Source of the DNA: Shewanella canadensis
Lineage (GTDB): Bacteria; Pseudomonadota; Gammaproteobacteria; Enterobacterales; Shewanellaceae
Length of the DNA: 64,000 nucleotides
NCBI RefSeq assembly: GCF_003966225.1
Contig: NZ_RXNU01000017.1
Location: 39,829 to 103,828 of the forward strand
Reading direction: 5' to 3'
Shown here piece after piece: positions 52,182 through 61,589 of the stretch; position 1 is the stretch's first letter; every line of letters begins with the position of its first letter. The notes under the pieces are model-generated. The model was not told the DNA's origin. It was given only the letters and a program-made list of their open reading frames with translations, and made no database searches. A program made the translations under genes and the position numbers.

Positions 52182-53171
52182 TTACTCAGCCTCTTTTGCC
52201 GCTGGCTCTTTGCCAATCAGCTTTTTACTATTTAAGAGCGTGCCAGGAGTAAACCACTCCCCACGAGAATTCAAAATGTCGCCGACACTCAATGGCTTCT
52301 TGCCTGGCAACTGCATATTAAGCAGAGTTAACACGCCGTCACCTGTGGCAATATCTATACCCTGTTTACCCGCCGCAATAATGGTACCTGCAGGTGCATC
52401 ACTGCTGAGGTTGCTGACCGCGGACTCTCTTACTTTGATACTGGCATCCTGGTGAGTAAAGTGGCTGATAGGCCATGGGTTAAAGGCTCTGATCTCACGC
52501 CACAGTTCGAGCGCAGATTTATTCCAGTCCAGCTCAGCCTCCTCTTTGCTGAGCTTCTCTGCGTAATTAGCCAGACTTTCATCCTGTTTCTCTGCCGCTA
52601 ACTCACCTTTAGCTAATCCGGTCAGTGCCTCAATCAAGGCATCAGGTCCCTGTAAAGCCAGTTTTTCATAGAGACTCGCCGAAGTATCGTTATCTTCAAT
52701 CGGTAACCGGGTCTTCAATAGCATGTCGCCGGTATCCAGACCGATATCCATCTGCATGATGGTGACGCCTGTTTCTGTGTCACCAGCCCAAAGGGCGCGC
52801 TGGATTGGCGCCGCACCGCGCCAGCGAGGTAATATTGAGCCATGTACATTAATACACCCAAGTTTAGGCGTATCGAGCACTACTTTTGGCAAGATTAATC
52901 CGTAGGCGACAACCACCATAATATCGGCATTTAAGCCAGCCAACTCTGCTTGAGCCTGTTCATCACGAAGAGACTTTGGCTGAAAGACGGGAAGGTTATG
53001 CTCGATGGCCAAACTTTTTACCGGACTCGCTTGCAGTTTCTTTCCGCGTCCGGCCGGCCTATCCGGTTGTGAATAAACACCGATAATATTGTGTTCTGAA
53101 TCGATCAGTGCTTGCAGATGGCGAGCCGCGAAATCTGGAGTACCAGCAAAAATAATGTTTAATGGTTTCAA
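52182..53171 (-). CDS. fmt: methionyl-tRNA formyltransferase
   Basis: 329 residues, slightly longer than E. coli Fmt because of a C-terminal tail. It begins MKPLNIIFAGTPDFAARHLQ. The formyl-THF and catalytic motifs are VVAYGLILPKVVLD, NVHGSILPRWRGAAPIQRAL and TGVTIMQMDIGLDTGDML. It formylates initiator Met-tRNA. It starts 7 bp after def. Confidence 0.97.
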   Translation of the reverse strand: MKPLNIIFAGTPDFAARHLQALIDSEHNIIGVYSQPDRPAGRGKKLQASPVKSLAIEHNLPVFQPKSLRDEQAQAELAGLNADIMVVVAYGLILPKVVLDTPKLGCINVHGSILPRWRGAAPIQRALWAGDTETGVTIMQMDIGLDTGDMLLKTRLPIEDNDTSASLYEKLALQGPDALIEALTGLAKGELAAEKQDESLANYAEKLSKEEAELDWNKSALELWREIRAFNPWPISHFTHQDASIKVRESAVSNLSSDAPAGTIIAAGKQGIDIATGDGVLTLLNMQLPGKKPLSVGDILNSRGEWFTPGTLLNSKKLIGKEPAAKEAE

Positions 53172-53178
53172 GTACGGT

Positions 53179-53691
53179 TTATCCTTGTTTGGCTTCGAGC
53201 CTGGCTGCTTTTTCGAGTTTCTGTTTGATTCTTTGTCGTTTTAAGGGCGACAGGTAATCCACAAATAACTTACCGTTGAGGTGGTCTAATTCGTGTTGCA
53301 GACATATCGCAAACAGCCCGTCTGCATCTAAGGTGAACTCAACACCTTCACGGTCGAAAGCCTTAATCGTTACCGACTCGGCGCGATCTACGTTGGCATA
53401 GATGCCGGGGACAGAGAGACAGCCTTCTTCATTGGTACAACTGCCATCACGGGCAATTATCTCCATATTGATGAACACCGTGGGTCTCTCTACGTCATCT
53501 TGTAGATCCATGATTATCAATTGTTGATGAAAATCGACTTGCGTTGCGGCCAGTCCGATCCCCTTCTCTTCATACATGGTGTCGAACATATTATCGACTT
53601 GAACCTGCAGATCAGCGTTAAACTCTGCTACAGGCTTCGCAATCGTGCGTAATCTCTCATCGGGAAAACGTAAAACTTTTAATAAACTCAT
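53179..53691 (-). CDS. def: peptide deformylase
   Basis: 170 residues, type I deformylase. All three motifs are present: GIGLAATQV, EEGCLSVP with the metal Cys, and QHELDHLNGKLF with the HExxH pair. It removes the N-formyl group from nascent proteins. It heads the def-fmt-rsmB-trkA-trkH operon; promoters for this operon and the divergent LysM gene share 53692-53829. Confidence 0.97.
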   Translation of the reverse strand: MSLLKVLRFPDERLRTIAKPVAEFNADLQVQVDNMFDTMYEEKGIGLAATQVDFHQQLIIMDLQDDVERPTVFINMEIIARDGSCTNEEGCLSVPGIYANVDRAESVTIKAFDREGVEFTLDADGLFAICLQHELDHLNGKLFVDYLSPLKRQRIKQKLEKAARLEAKQG

Positions 53692-53829
53692 ACATAAACT
53701 CTTAACAAGTCTGTCAAATCATTATCAGTTGGTTATACTGACATTTAGTTAATGGCTTAATTTTAATCCTTAGCGGCATTCAATAACAGTAAAAGCTCTA
53801 TTAAAAGAGCAAACAGCATGGAAAACCCC

Positions 53830-54921
53830 ATGAAACGACTAATTTTACTCGCTTTAATGATAATAAGTTGCTCGTTCGTGTTCGCGGATACTTTGACATT
53901 GAAGTCCGGACACCCTGATTCTTATGTTGTAAAGAAGGGAGACACCCTCTGGGATATCTCTGAGCATTTTTTAAATGATCCCTGGCGTTGGCCTAAACTC
54001 TGGGGCGCAAACCCGCAAATAGCCAACCCTCATCTTATTTATCCGGGGGATCGACTCACCTTAGTCTTTATCGACGGTGAACCAAGATTAGTGGTTAAGC
54101 CGCATATTCGCAAAAGCCCTGAAGGTAGAATAATGCCAAAGGATGGGGCTATTCCGGCAGTTGATCTATCACTCATTCGACCATTCCTGGTGCAAAATAG
54201 AGTTGTAGACGGTGATTGGTTTGATGAGCAGCCTATGGTTATGGGCGGCGAAAGTGATTCCAAATATCATATCGCTAGCGATATTATCTATGTTCAAGAT
54301 CAGCTTACCTTAGGTGATAAATTTGGCGTGTATGCTCAAGGCCGTGAGTTTGTTAGCAAGGAAGAGGGTGAGCCCTTGGGACGAGAGGTGATATTGACGG
54401 CAAGTGGCCGTGTCATCGAATCCGGACCTATTTCTAAAGTCAGGTTGCTGAGTAATTTTCGTGAAACGAAAGCCGGATATCGAGTCTTACCGATCGAAGA
54501 TGATTCCCTGCTCTCCGCTTATTTCATGCCCAGAGCCGCTAAGCTGGAAACTCCGGCAACGGTAATCGCTTCTGATAAGAAGAATAGAGAGATGGGTAAG
54601 CTGGATGTTGTCTACATAGATAAAGGGAATGAGGATGGGGTGGAAGCCGGGCATGTGTTCTCTATCTTCAGAGAGGGTGTCGATATCGTTATCAACGGCG
54701 ATGGCCAGCCTGTACTGCCCCAGGATCGTAGTACCTATGAAAGTTTATTGACTGGCATATCCTCCGATAACGCTGTAAAAATGCCAGATATTTATCGTGG
54801 AAAGCTTATGGTGTTCAAGGTATTTGATAGAACCAGCTTGGCCTTGATCGTGGTAAATGAAAGGCCTGTGCGGGTCGACGATAAACTTATTCAGCCAAAT
54901 TCCCTATTGGCTAGTGATTAG
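53830..54921 (+). CDS. secreted LysM domain-containing protein
   Basis: 363 residues from ATG 53830; another ATG four codons upstream (53818) cannot be excluded. The signal peptide is KRLILLALMIISCSFVFADT. One LysM domain follows: SYVVKKGDTLWDISEHFLND, then PWRWPKLWGANPQI and YPGDRLTLV. The remaining 290 residues are a conserved but unnamed periplasmic region (MGKLDVVYIDKGNEDGVEAG). It probably binds peptidoglycan. The position between def and dprA is the conserved place of this gene in relatives. Confidence 0.88.
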   Translation: MKRLILLALMIISCSFVFADTLTLKSGHPDSYVVKKGDTLWDISEHFLNDPWRWPKLWGANPQIANPHLIYPGDRLTLVFIDGEPRLVVKPHIRKSPEGRIMPKDGAIPAVDLSLIRPFLVQNRVVDGDWFDEQPMVMGGESDSKYHIASDIIYVQDQLTLGDKFGVYAQGREFVSKEEGEPLGREVILTASGRVIESGPISKVRLLSNFRETKAGYRVLPIEDDSLLSAYFMPRAAKLETPATVIASDKKNREMGKLDVVYIDKGNEDGVEAGHVFSIFREGVDIVINGDGQPVLPQDRSTYESLLTGISSDNAVKMPDIYRGKLMVFKVFDRTSLALIVVNERPVRVDDKLIQPNSLLASD

Positions 54922-54970
54922 CTTTAGTTTATCTATAACTGAAATATTGAGATCGATTACGAGGTGATCA

Positions 54971-56074
54971 ATTACTGAAAAGCTGGTCGATTGGCTGGTT
55001 GTTAGTGCTGTATCCGGGCTCGGACCAGCCCGGATTCAACAATTACTCAACTACATGGATGTAGAGGAACTTAGGCAGAGATTGGAGCATGAGAAAGATG
55101 CTTTGCCTCTACCGGAGAGTCTGCTCAAACGTGAGCTTGTCCCCGATTTTTCTCTTGTCGATTCGGCATTAGACTGGTTACAAAGGTCATTACATCACCA
55201 TATTGTCACTTTAGATGACCCCCATTATCCGAATTTGTTGAAACAGATCTCCGATCCTCCACCGATATTGTTTATTAAAGGTGAGCCCGATACGCTTCTT
55301 CTACCGAGTATTGCCGTTGTTGGAAGCCGCGCAGCAACGAGTTCGGGTTTACAATCAGCTTACCAACTGGCGGGTGAACTCGGGTCGCTTGGTTTTTCTG
55401 TATCCAGTGGGCTGGCGGCGGGAGTCGATGGCGCAGCACATCAGGCATGTATTGATAACAATGCCAAAACCGTCGCGGTATTGGGAACGGGGGTTGAAGT
55501 TATTTATCCTCGTAGACATAAGAAGCTATATGATGAAATTCAATGCCATGGTGCCGTCATAAGCGAGTTTTGGCCGGATGTCAGACCTTATGCTGGAAAT
55601 TTTCCGAAACGAAACAGGATTATCAGCGGTCTATCATTAGGTACGCTTGTTGTTGAGGCCTGTCGGAAAAGTGGCTCATTAATCACCGCCCGATTGGCGT
55701 TGGAGCAGGGAAGAGAGGTGTTTGCGGTTCCGGGGAGTATTTTGGGTGGACAGAGTCAGGGTTGTCATGACCTATTGCGAGATGGTGCAAAACTTGTCGA
55801 GAATGCGGCCGATATAATAGAAGAAGTGTCAGCTTTATGTGATTTTCACCTTGAAGAATTGAAAAGTCGTCACCATATAGGGGGGGAGAACGCTTCAGAT
55901 TTGCCATTTACCTCACTGTTAGCTAGTGTTGGTTATGAGGCCACTCCAATTGATGTTGTGGTTGAGCATAGTGGAAAAGCCATAGAGTTAGTATTAGAGC
56001 AAATGCTTGAACTTGAGCTACAAGGTTGGGTCGCTGTAGTACCCGGTGGTTATGTAAGACTAAGGAGGAGCTAG
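54971..56074 (+). CDS. dprA: DNA-processing protein DprA, likely ATT start
   Basis: The Rossmann-fold DprA core is clear: SIAVVGSRAATSSGLQSAYQ-type strand near residue 110, then FSVSSGLAAGVDGAAHQACI, AVLGTGVEVIYPRRHKKLY, FPKRNRIISGLSLGTLVVEA and GREVFAVPGSI. The first in-frame ATG is at 55055, but the 28 codons before it encode the missing N-terminal SAM-like part (VSAVSGLGPARIQQLLNYM). A stop lies at 54965, and no ATG, GTG or TTG occurs between. GAGG at 54961 is 6 nt before ATT at 54971, so ATT is the best start, giving 367 residues. DprA loads RecA on incoming single-stranded DNA in transformation. smg follows after 2 bp. Confidence 0.9.
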   Translation: MTEKLVDWLVVSAVSGLGPARIQQLLNYMDVEELRQRLEHEKDALPLPESLLKRELVPDFSLVDSALDWLQRSLHHHIVTLDDPHYPNLLKQISDPPPILFIKGEPDTLLLPSIAVVGSRAATSSGLQSAYQLAGELGSLGFSVSSGLAAGVDGAAHQACIDNNAKTVAVLGTGVEVIYPRRHKKLYDEIQCHGAVISEFWPDVRPYAGNFPKRNRIISGLSLGTLVVEACRKSGSLITARLALEQGREVFAVPGSILGGQSQGCHDLLRDGAKLVENAADIIEEVSALCDFHLEELKSRHHIGGENASDLPFTSLLASVGYEATPIDVVVEHSGKAIELVLEQMLELELQGWVAVVPGGYVRLRRS

Positions 56075-56076
56075 CC

Positions 56077-56550
56077 ATGTTTGATATCCTCATGTATCTA
56101 TTTGAAAACTATGTTCACAGCGAAGTAGAATTCTTAGTGGATGAAGATGAGCTTACTCAGGAGCTCACTCGTGCTGGTTTTCATCAGTCCGACATTATTA
56201 AAGCATTATCTTGGCTTGAAAACTTAGCCGAGCTACAAGAGGGTGATAAACCATATCTTTGTGATCATGCCCAACACTCTTTCCGAATTTATACTCAGAA
56301 AGAGATGGATAAGCTTGATGTCGAATGTCGTGGCTTTCTACTTTTTCTTGAGCAAATTAAAGTGCTCAGTGTAGAAACTCGTGAAATGGTGATCGATCGG
56401 GTCATGGAGCTGGATGAGATGGCCCTGATTCTGGAAGATCTTAAGTGGGTTGTTTTAATGGTGTTATTTAATGCTCCAGGAAATGAGTCTGCTTATGAAC
56501 AGATGGAAGATCTGATCTTTGAGCAACCCGATGGACGATTACACTCTTAA
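56077..56550 (+). CDS. smg: DUF494 family protein Smg
   Basis: 157 residues from ATG 56077, preceded by AAGGAGGAG. It reads MFDILMYLFENYVHSEVEFL, with AGFHQSDIIKALSWLENLAE and LDEMALILEDLKWVVLMVLF, matching Smg/DUF494 of the dprA-smg pair in E. coli. The function is unknown; it is almost always next to dprA. A strong terminator follows. Confidence 0.94.
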   Translation: MFDILMYLFENYVHSEVEFLVDEDELTQELTRAGFHQSDIIKALSWLENLAELQEGDKPYLCDHAQHSFRIYTQKEMDKLDVECRGFLLFLEQIKVLSVETREMVIDRVMELDEMALILEDLKWVVLMVLFNAPGNESAYEQMEDLIFEQPDGRLHS

Positions 56551-56566
56551 CTTCGCTTGAAATAAG

Positions 56567-56591
56567 AAGGAGGCATACGCCTCCTTTTTTT
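56567..56591 (+). terminator. terminator after smg
   Basis: AAGGAGGC ATAC GCCTCCTTTTTTT, an 8-bp stem with a tetraloop and T tract. Confidence 0.9.
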
Positions 56592-56739
56592 GTGTCTGAC
56601 CGTAAATGTTCCAGACATTTATCGGCATTCCCGCCATGACCCACAGGGATGTGGGAAATGCCATAAAGGTATCTGGAGTATCTTTGGCCCGTGGCAGTCA
56701 GAACACTTATGTCACTCTTTCCTATAGCATTCAAACAGA

Positions 56740-58512
56740 TTAATAGTGCTGGTGTTGCTTGTCTTGTTTCAGGTGCCCAGGTTTTAAGTAATCCCGATAG
56801 CTATATCTGTTTTGCTTATTGAGTCTGGGCTTAGTTTTCTCTTCGCTATCATCAAACTGTTCCACCTGCACATTTAGCCAATCTGAAAATTGAGCCTGAT
56901 GGTCAGTGAGTTTAGCCATTAACTCAGCGTAACCTTCAAAGTAATCCGTTTTTAAATAATGACTCAATTGAACGAAATCTGAATGGTGGTTTTCAACCAG
57001 AAAGCGCACTGCCATATAACTCCATTTATAGGTTCTGTCTTGCCCATCTTTATACTCAGTGGCAAAAATTTCTTCAAGGCTGGGTGCCTTATCAATATCT
57101 TTTTTGATCACTTTTAGCGTATTTGGATTGTCGTTGCCCTTGGATATGTATTCGGCTAGGCCCTCTGACCACCACACCATTTTTTCCGGGAAGTGCCCGA
57201 ATCCACCATATTTGACGAAATGCCCATCGAGGTAATGTACGTACTCATGATTTAAATTCCAGATAGCAAATTCGGGTTCGATCCAGAACTGTCGGTAGGC
57301 GAAGAATGTCGCCTGGTTGCCTGGTTTTGACGGAGTGCCTTCGATATACATGCCACCATTATCAGTATCTATGTCGAAAAGCAGTTGTCCGTATGCGTTG
57401 TACTGGCTCCAGTTTTTAAACGCCACCACACGCAGTGCATTGTTGAAATCATTGGCGGTAGGCTGATATTGGGTTTCCAACACTTGATGAAAGTTGGTCT
57501 CTTGGGAGGTGAGTTTACTGCAGCTTGTCGCTAGCTCTTGTTCATTTAGGTCTTGTGCCAGAATGAACAAGCTATCAGAGCAGGAATGCTTGATAGGCAG
57601 AATATCTTGTAATTTAGGTATTCGGCAGATCTCACTATTGCTTTCGCATGCTTCTTTACCCGCAAAAGCGTTAACATGATAGCCTAGGGTATAAGTCTCT
57701 TTAGCTTTCTCACCGCGTAACTTTACGTCTTGTTTAGCTATGTCGGCAACCGCATAGTCTACTCTCTGCTCTGCAGGCGTTGGCTTATCATTCTCACTTG
57801 ACGGCAGCGCTAAACGATATAGCCCCAGAGCCCAATAAGCATTAGCCTTAGGCCAGTCATTACCGGACCTTATGCTTGTCGTTGATGCTGCAAATTCAAG
57901 TAGAGGACGCGCCAAACCCTGTTCTACCAATAACTTGTTAAGATCTCCATCCGCTTCTTTTCTGGCTGCATTTAATAGTAGGCCGTAGGCTCTAAGCGTT
58001 TCCCAAAGGGCGTAGTCATTATCCGTATTGGAAGCGCTCTGTCCGAGAGAGAATAGTTGTGAGTCGAGCTGGGGTAAGAGGGTGGCAAGTTGTGCTGCGC
58101 GTTCACTATTAGCGTAGTAACGATACAGGGTAACTCCATATTGTTCCTGTAGCCGAGAGGAGTGACTCAACAACTCATTATTAGCGAGTTGTTTAAGCCC
58201 AAAGGTGAGTGATTCATAGCTTGTGTCATCAAGCTCATCGATGGGCCCAAAATAGCTAAACGCACGTAGATAATAAAGAAGGTTATCGGCCTGCTGCTGA
58301 TCGCTTGTTGTCGCTAAGGCAAGTGTTACCTGTTCAAATACATTTTTGTTTAACTGCGGGTTACTGGCATCAAAAAGTGAATCTTTATTCGTCTGGTTAA
58401 TCTGGCTGACGAGTGTCTGGTCTACTATTAAGTTGGGGGAGCTGCTACACCCATTTAATGTCATGAGTGCGGGAGATATAAGCGTGATGGCAATAAGAGA
58501 ATGGCGAAACAT
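56740..58512 (-). CDS. M9-family collagenase-like lipoprotein
   Basis: 590 residues from ATG 58512 (AAGGGG 6 nt upstream). The signal peptide ends in lipobox LNGC, so it is a predicted lipoprotein. The gluzincin site is in the C-terminal third: LNHEYVHYLDGHF (HEYVH zinc motif), then WWSEGLAEYIS with the third ligand Glu. The N-terminal 350 residues are helical and resemble the activator region of Vibrio-type M9 collagenases. The usual C-terminal PPC or PKD binding domains are absent; it ends in a basic His/Lys-rich tail. Substrate could be collagen-like or other protein. Confidence 0.82.
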   Translation of the reverse strand: MFRHSLIAITLISPALMTLNGCSSSPNLIVDQTLVSQINQTNKDSLFDASNPQLNKNVFEQVTLALATTSDQQQADNLLYYLRAFSYFGPIDELDDTSYESLTFGLKQLANNELLSHSSRLQEQYGVTLYRYYANSERAAQLATLLPQLDSQLFSLGQSASNTDNDYALWETLRAYGLLLNAARKEADGDLNKLLVEQGLARPLLEFAASTTSIRSGNDWPKANAYWALGLYRLALPSSENDKPTPAEQRVDYAVADIAKQDVKLRGEKAKETYTLGYHVNAFAGKEACESNSEICRIPKLQDILPIKHSCSDSLFILAQDLNEQELATSCSKLTSQETNFHQVLETQYQPTANDFNNALRVVAFKNWSQYNAYGQLLFDIDTDNGGMYIEGTPSKPGNQATFFAYRQFWIEPEFAIWNLNHEYVHYLDGHFVKYGGFGHFPEKMVWWSEGLAEYISKGNDNPNTLKVIKKDIDKAPSLEEIFATEYKDGQDRTYKWSYMAVRFLVENHHSDFVQLSHYLKTDYFEGYAELMAKLTDHQAQFSDWLNVQVEQFDDSEEKTKPRLNKQNRYSYRDYLKPGHLKQDKQHQHY

Positions 58513-58649
58513 GATAACCCCTTGTGTTTTTTGTATACAATATACTTGTGTTATTGCCATATAGCCAAGGTTAATTAGTCGCAATTGCCATTTCCCTGCA
58601 TTGTCATTGCTTGATAAAATATGAACATCATCTGGTAAGTGAGATAACC

Positions 58650-59213
58650 ATGTCTAAAATCGATCAACAGCTATTTAGCTCCCATGAGCATGCACTCGAG
58701 AAAGAGTTTGAGCTTTGTCCAAAATGTGGCTGTGAACTATCGATAAAAAATAGTAAACATGGTGGTTTCATCGGCTGTAATAACTATCCGACCTGTGATT
58801 ATACCCGGCCGCTGGTGCAGCACGAGTCGATAGAAACCCAGGTGATTGAGGGCTCTCAATGTCCTGAGTGTGGACACGAGTTAGCCGTAAAATCCGGACG
58901 ATTTGGCATTTTCATCGGTTGTACTCAATATCCTGAGTGTAAACATATCGAGAAACAAGACCAAGAGGTGGGAGGGGAAGAGATACCTTGCCCCATCTGT
59001 AATAAGGGCCATATTGAGCATCGAACCAATCGTTTCGGCAAAAGCTTCTATGCATGCAGTGGTTACCCTAAGTGTAAATTTCTGGTTAATTACCCACCAG
59101 TGCATGAAACATGTCCCGACTGTGGTTTTGGTATTTTGGTTGAACGTAAGGGAGCGGCTGGGGCACGTTTAGAATGCCCGAAAAAACAATGTAAGTATAA
59201 GCGTGCCCTATAG
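58650..59213 (+). CDS. yrdD: topoisomerase-type zinc-ribbon DNA-binding protein YrdD
   Basis: 187 residues from ATG 58650. Four C4 zinc ribbons of the topoisomerase I tail type follow one another: CPKCGCELSIKNSKHGGFIGC, CPECGHELAVKSGRFGIFIGC, CPICNKGHIEHRTNRFGKSF and CPDCGFGILVERKGAAGARL. No topoisomerase catalytic domain is present. Its position before tsaC, hemF and aroE matches E. coli yrdD. It probably binds single-stranded nucleic acid. Confidence 0.92.
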   Translation: MSKIDQQLFSSHEHALEKEFELCPKCGCELSIKNSKHGGFIGCNNYPTCDYTRPLVQHESIETQVIEGSQCPECGHELAVKSGRFGIFIGCTQYPECKHIEKQDQEVGGEEIPCPICNKGHIEHRTNRFGKSFYACSGYPKCKFLVNYPPVHETCPDCGFGILVERKGAAGARLECPKKQCKYKRAL

Positions 59214-59313
59214 GGCGTGATTGTTAGTATTAGGGAACTCTGTATAATTCCATTCATCGAATTAGTGGTGTTTAAACCGCTTGGGTAAGCAAGTTTTTCT
59301 TTAAGGTTTTGTT

Positions 59314-59871
59314 ATGTTGGAACAGGCTCCAGACGAGGTTCAGGAGATTATCGAACAGGGCGGTGTCGTGGCATACCCGACTGAAGCGGTCTATGGATTA
59401 GGCTGTGATCCTGATAATGATGAAGCAATAACCAAGTTGCTTGCATTAAAGAAGCGCCCCTGGCAGAAAGGGCTTATCTTGGTTGCCAGTGATTATCAAC
59501 AATTACTCCCCTATATTGATGAATCAAAACTAACCAATGAGCAGTTAAACAGGGTCTTTGTTAAGTGGCCTGGACCATTCACCTTTATCATGCCGATTAA
59601 GCCAGGGCTTTCAAATCTGCTATGTGGCAGTTTTAATTCACTCGCGGTTAGAGTGTCTTCCCATTCTACTATTCAAACTATCTGTCAGAGACTTGGTAAG
59701 CCGTTGGTTTCGACTAGCGCCAACCATGCCGGCGAACCACCTGCGATGAGCAGTGAAGAGATCATTGCCAAATTTGATGGTGAGATCGATGCCCTGATAG
59801 CCGGCTCTCTTGGAGCTGAGCGCAAACCTTCAACAATCGTCGATGCGATCAGTGGCAAAGTGTTACGTTAG
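59314..59871 (+). CDS. tsaC: threonylcarbamoyl-AMP synthase TsaC
   Basis: 185 residues, the short TsaC/YrdC form. Motifs: GGVVAYPTEAVYGLGCDPDN, LKKRPWQKGLILVASDY, WPGPFTFIMP and GKPLVSTSANHAGEPP. It makes threonylcarbamoyl-adenylate from threonine, bicarbonate and ATP for t6A37 in ANN-decoding tRNAs. It precedes hemF by 34 bp. Confidence 0.96.
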   Translation: MLEQAPDEVQEIIEQGGVVAYPTEAVYGLGCDPDNDEAITKLLALKKRPWQKGLILVASDYQQLLPYIDESKLTNEQLNRVFVKWPGPFTFIMPIKPGLSNLLCGSFNSLAVRVSSHSTIQTICQRLGKPLVSTSANHAGEPPAMSSEEIIAKFDGEIDALIAGSLGAERKPSTIVDAISGKVLR

Positions 59872-59905
59872 ACAATAGAAAGATAAATAATAAAAAGGAA
59901 TCATT

Positions 59906-60826
59906 ATGTCTGTGCCAGACACCAGTGTAGTCAAGGCGTTTTTACTCGATCTTCAACAGCGAGTCTGTGAAGGTTTGGAGCAGTTGGATGGAGAAGGGAC
60001 GTTTGAAGCTGATTCCTGGAAGCGTGAAGAGGGAGGTGGCGGTACGAGCCGTGTATTAACTAATGGCAAAGTATTCGAGCAGGCAGGTGTAAACTTTTCT
60101 CATGTTACCGGTGCTGCAATGCCAGCATCGGCAACGGCTAACAGACCCGAACTTGCAGGCCGTAGTTTTGAGGCGATGGGGGTTTCTTTAGTTATTCACC
60201 CGAAAAATCCATTTATTCCTACCACTCATGCCAATGTTCGTTTCTTTATCGCTAAAAAAGAGGGAGCAGATCCTGTTTGGTGGTTTGGCGGTGGTTTCGA
60301 CCTTACTCCCTATTACCCGTTTGAAGAGGATGTAATTGAATGGCACCAGAATGCCCATGATTTATGTCAGCCATTTGGAGAATCTGTTTATCCAAAATAT
60401 AAGAAGTGGTGTGATGAATACTTCTTCTTACCCCATCGCAATGAAACTCGCGGTGTTGGCGGTTTATTCTTCGACGATCTCAATCAAGACGGGTTTGAAA
60501 AAAGCTTCGAGTTTATGCAGGCTGTCGGTAATGGTTTCTTAACTTCATACGCTTCAATTGTCGATCGCCGTAAAGATACAGAATATGGCGAAAAAGAGCG
60601 GGAGTTCCAGTTATATCGTCGAGGGCGCTATGTTGAGTTTAATCTCGTCTACGACAGAGGAACCTTGTTTGGCTTGCAAACAGGTGGCCGAACCGAGTCG
60701 ATATTGATGTCTATGCCGCCGCTAGTTCGTTGGCAGTACGCATATACACCGGAACAAAATTCGGCTGAAGCACTCCTTTATACCGACTTCTTAAAACCGA
60801 AAGATTGGTTAGGCTTAGAAAAGTAA
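59906..60826 (+). CDS. hemF: oxygen-dependent coproporphyrinogen III oxidase
   Basis: 306 residues, close to E. coli HemF. It contains REEGGGGTSRVLTNGKVFEQ, then AGVNFSHVTG, PTTHANVRFF, WWFGGGFDLTPYYPFEED, ETRGVGGLFFDDLNQDGFEK and EFNLVYDRGTLFGLQTGGRT. It converts coproporphyrinogen III to protoporphyrinogen IX using O2, one step before HemG. The C-terminal 40 codons are duplicated three times downstream at 176-bp spacing; the last duplicate has a different ending (DWLNLEEKLISKNNH) that could be the ancestral one. Confidence 0.96.
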   Translation: MSVPDTSVVKAFLLDLQQRVCEGLEQLDGEGTFEADSWKREEGGGGTSRVLTNGKVFEQAGVNFSHVTGAAMPASATANRPELAGRSFEAMGVSLVIHPKNPFIPTTHANVRFFIAKKEGADPVWWFGGGFDLTPYYPFEEDVIEWHQNAHDLCQPFGESVYPKYKKWCDEYFFLPHRNETRGVGGLFFDDLNQDGFEKSFEFMQAVGNGFLTSYASIVDRRKDTEYGEKEREFQLYRRGRYVEFNLVYDRGTLFGLQTGGRTESILMSMPPLVRWQYAYTPEQNSAEALLYTDFLKPKDWLGLEK

Positions 60827-61380
60827 ATATTGTTTATCGGCATAGGCAGAGGAGTGGTATCAGAACGACTCTGATGTCTATGCAGTATTCCGAGCCCATA
60901 GTCCGTTGGCAGTACGCTTATACACCGGAAGAAAATTCGGCTGAAGCACTTCTTTATACCGACTTCTTAAAACCGAAGGACTGGTTAGGCTTAGAAAAGT
61001 AAATATTGTTTACCAGCATAGGCTGAGGAGTGTTATCAGAACGACTCTGATGTCTATGCTCTATTCCGGGCCCATAGTTCGTTGGCAGTACGCATATACA
61101 CCGGAAGAAAATTCGGCTGAAGCACTTCTTTATACCGACTTCTTAAAACCAAAGGACTGGTTAGGCTTAGAAAAGTAAATATAGTTTACTAGCATAGGCT
61201 GAGGAGTGTTATCAGAACGACTCTGATGTCTATGCAGTATTCCGAGCCCATAGTTCGTTGGCAGTACGCCTATACACCGGAAGAAAATTCGGCTGAAGCA
61301 CTTCTTTACACCGACTTATTAAAACCGAAGGATTGGTTAAATTTAGAAGAGAAATTGATTAGTAAGAATAACCATTAAGC
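60827..61380 (+). repeat. tandem repeats of the hemF 3' end, 176-bp period
   Basis: The anchor TGGCAGTACG lies at 60731 in hemF and again at 60907, 61083 and 61259, each exactly 176 bp apart. Every unit holds about 130 bp like the hemF end (GATGTCTATGC to AAGTAAAT) plus a spacer with nested inverted repeats AGCATAG/CTATGCT and ATCAGA/TCTGAT. The units share a 9-bp insertion (AGTATTCCG region) that hemF itself lacks, so they are closer to each other than to the gene. 176 is not a multiple of three, so the frame shifts at every unit. Stops follow at 61002, 61178 and 61377. The remaining 61381-61589 shows no gene. Confidence 0.92.
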
Positions 61381-61589
61381 TCAATATTATGATTATTGTT
61401 TACGAATATTGCCGGCTAAGGTACTTATGGCCTCAAATGTTGCGGCTCGATTTTCCACCCCTTTAATCTCAATATCGAGCTTGGAAATCAAAAAATGCCA
61501 ATAATATGAAGAGTAATCAATTGCGCCAAAGTATAGTCTGAGTAGACTAGTAAAACTCTTGTAAAGCCCTCCTATATTTGAGACCAGTC

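Noticed and set aside
60805..61002. 65-codon frame that looks like a partial HemF
   Set aside because: It is one unit of the 176-bp tandem array plus spacer; not an independent gene.
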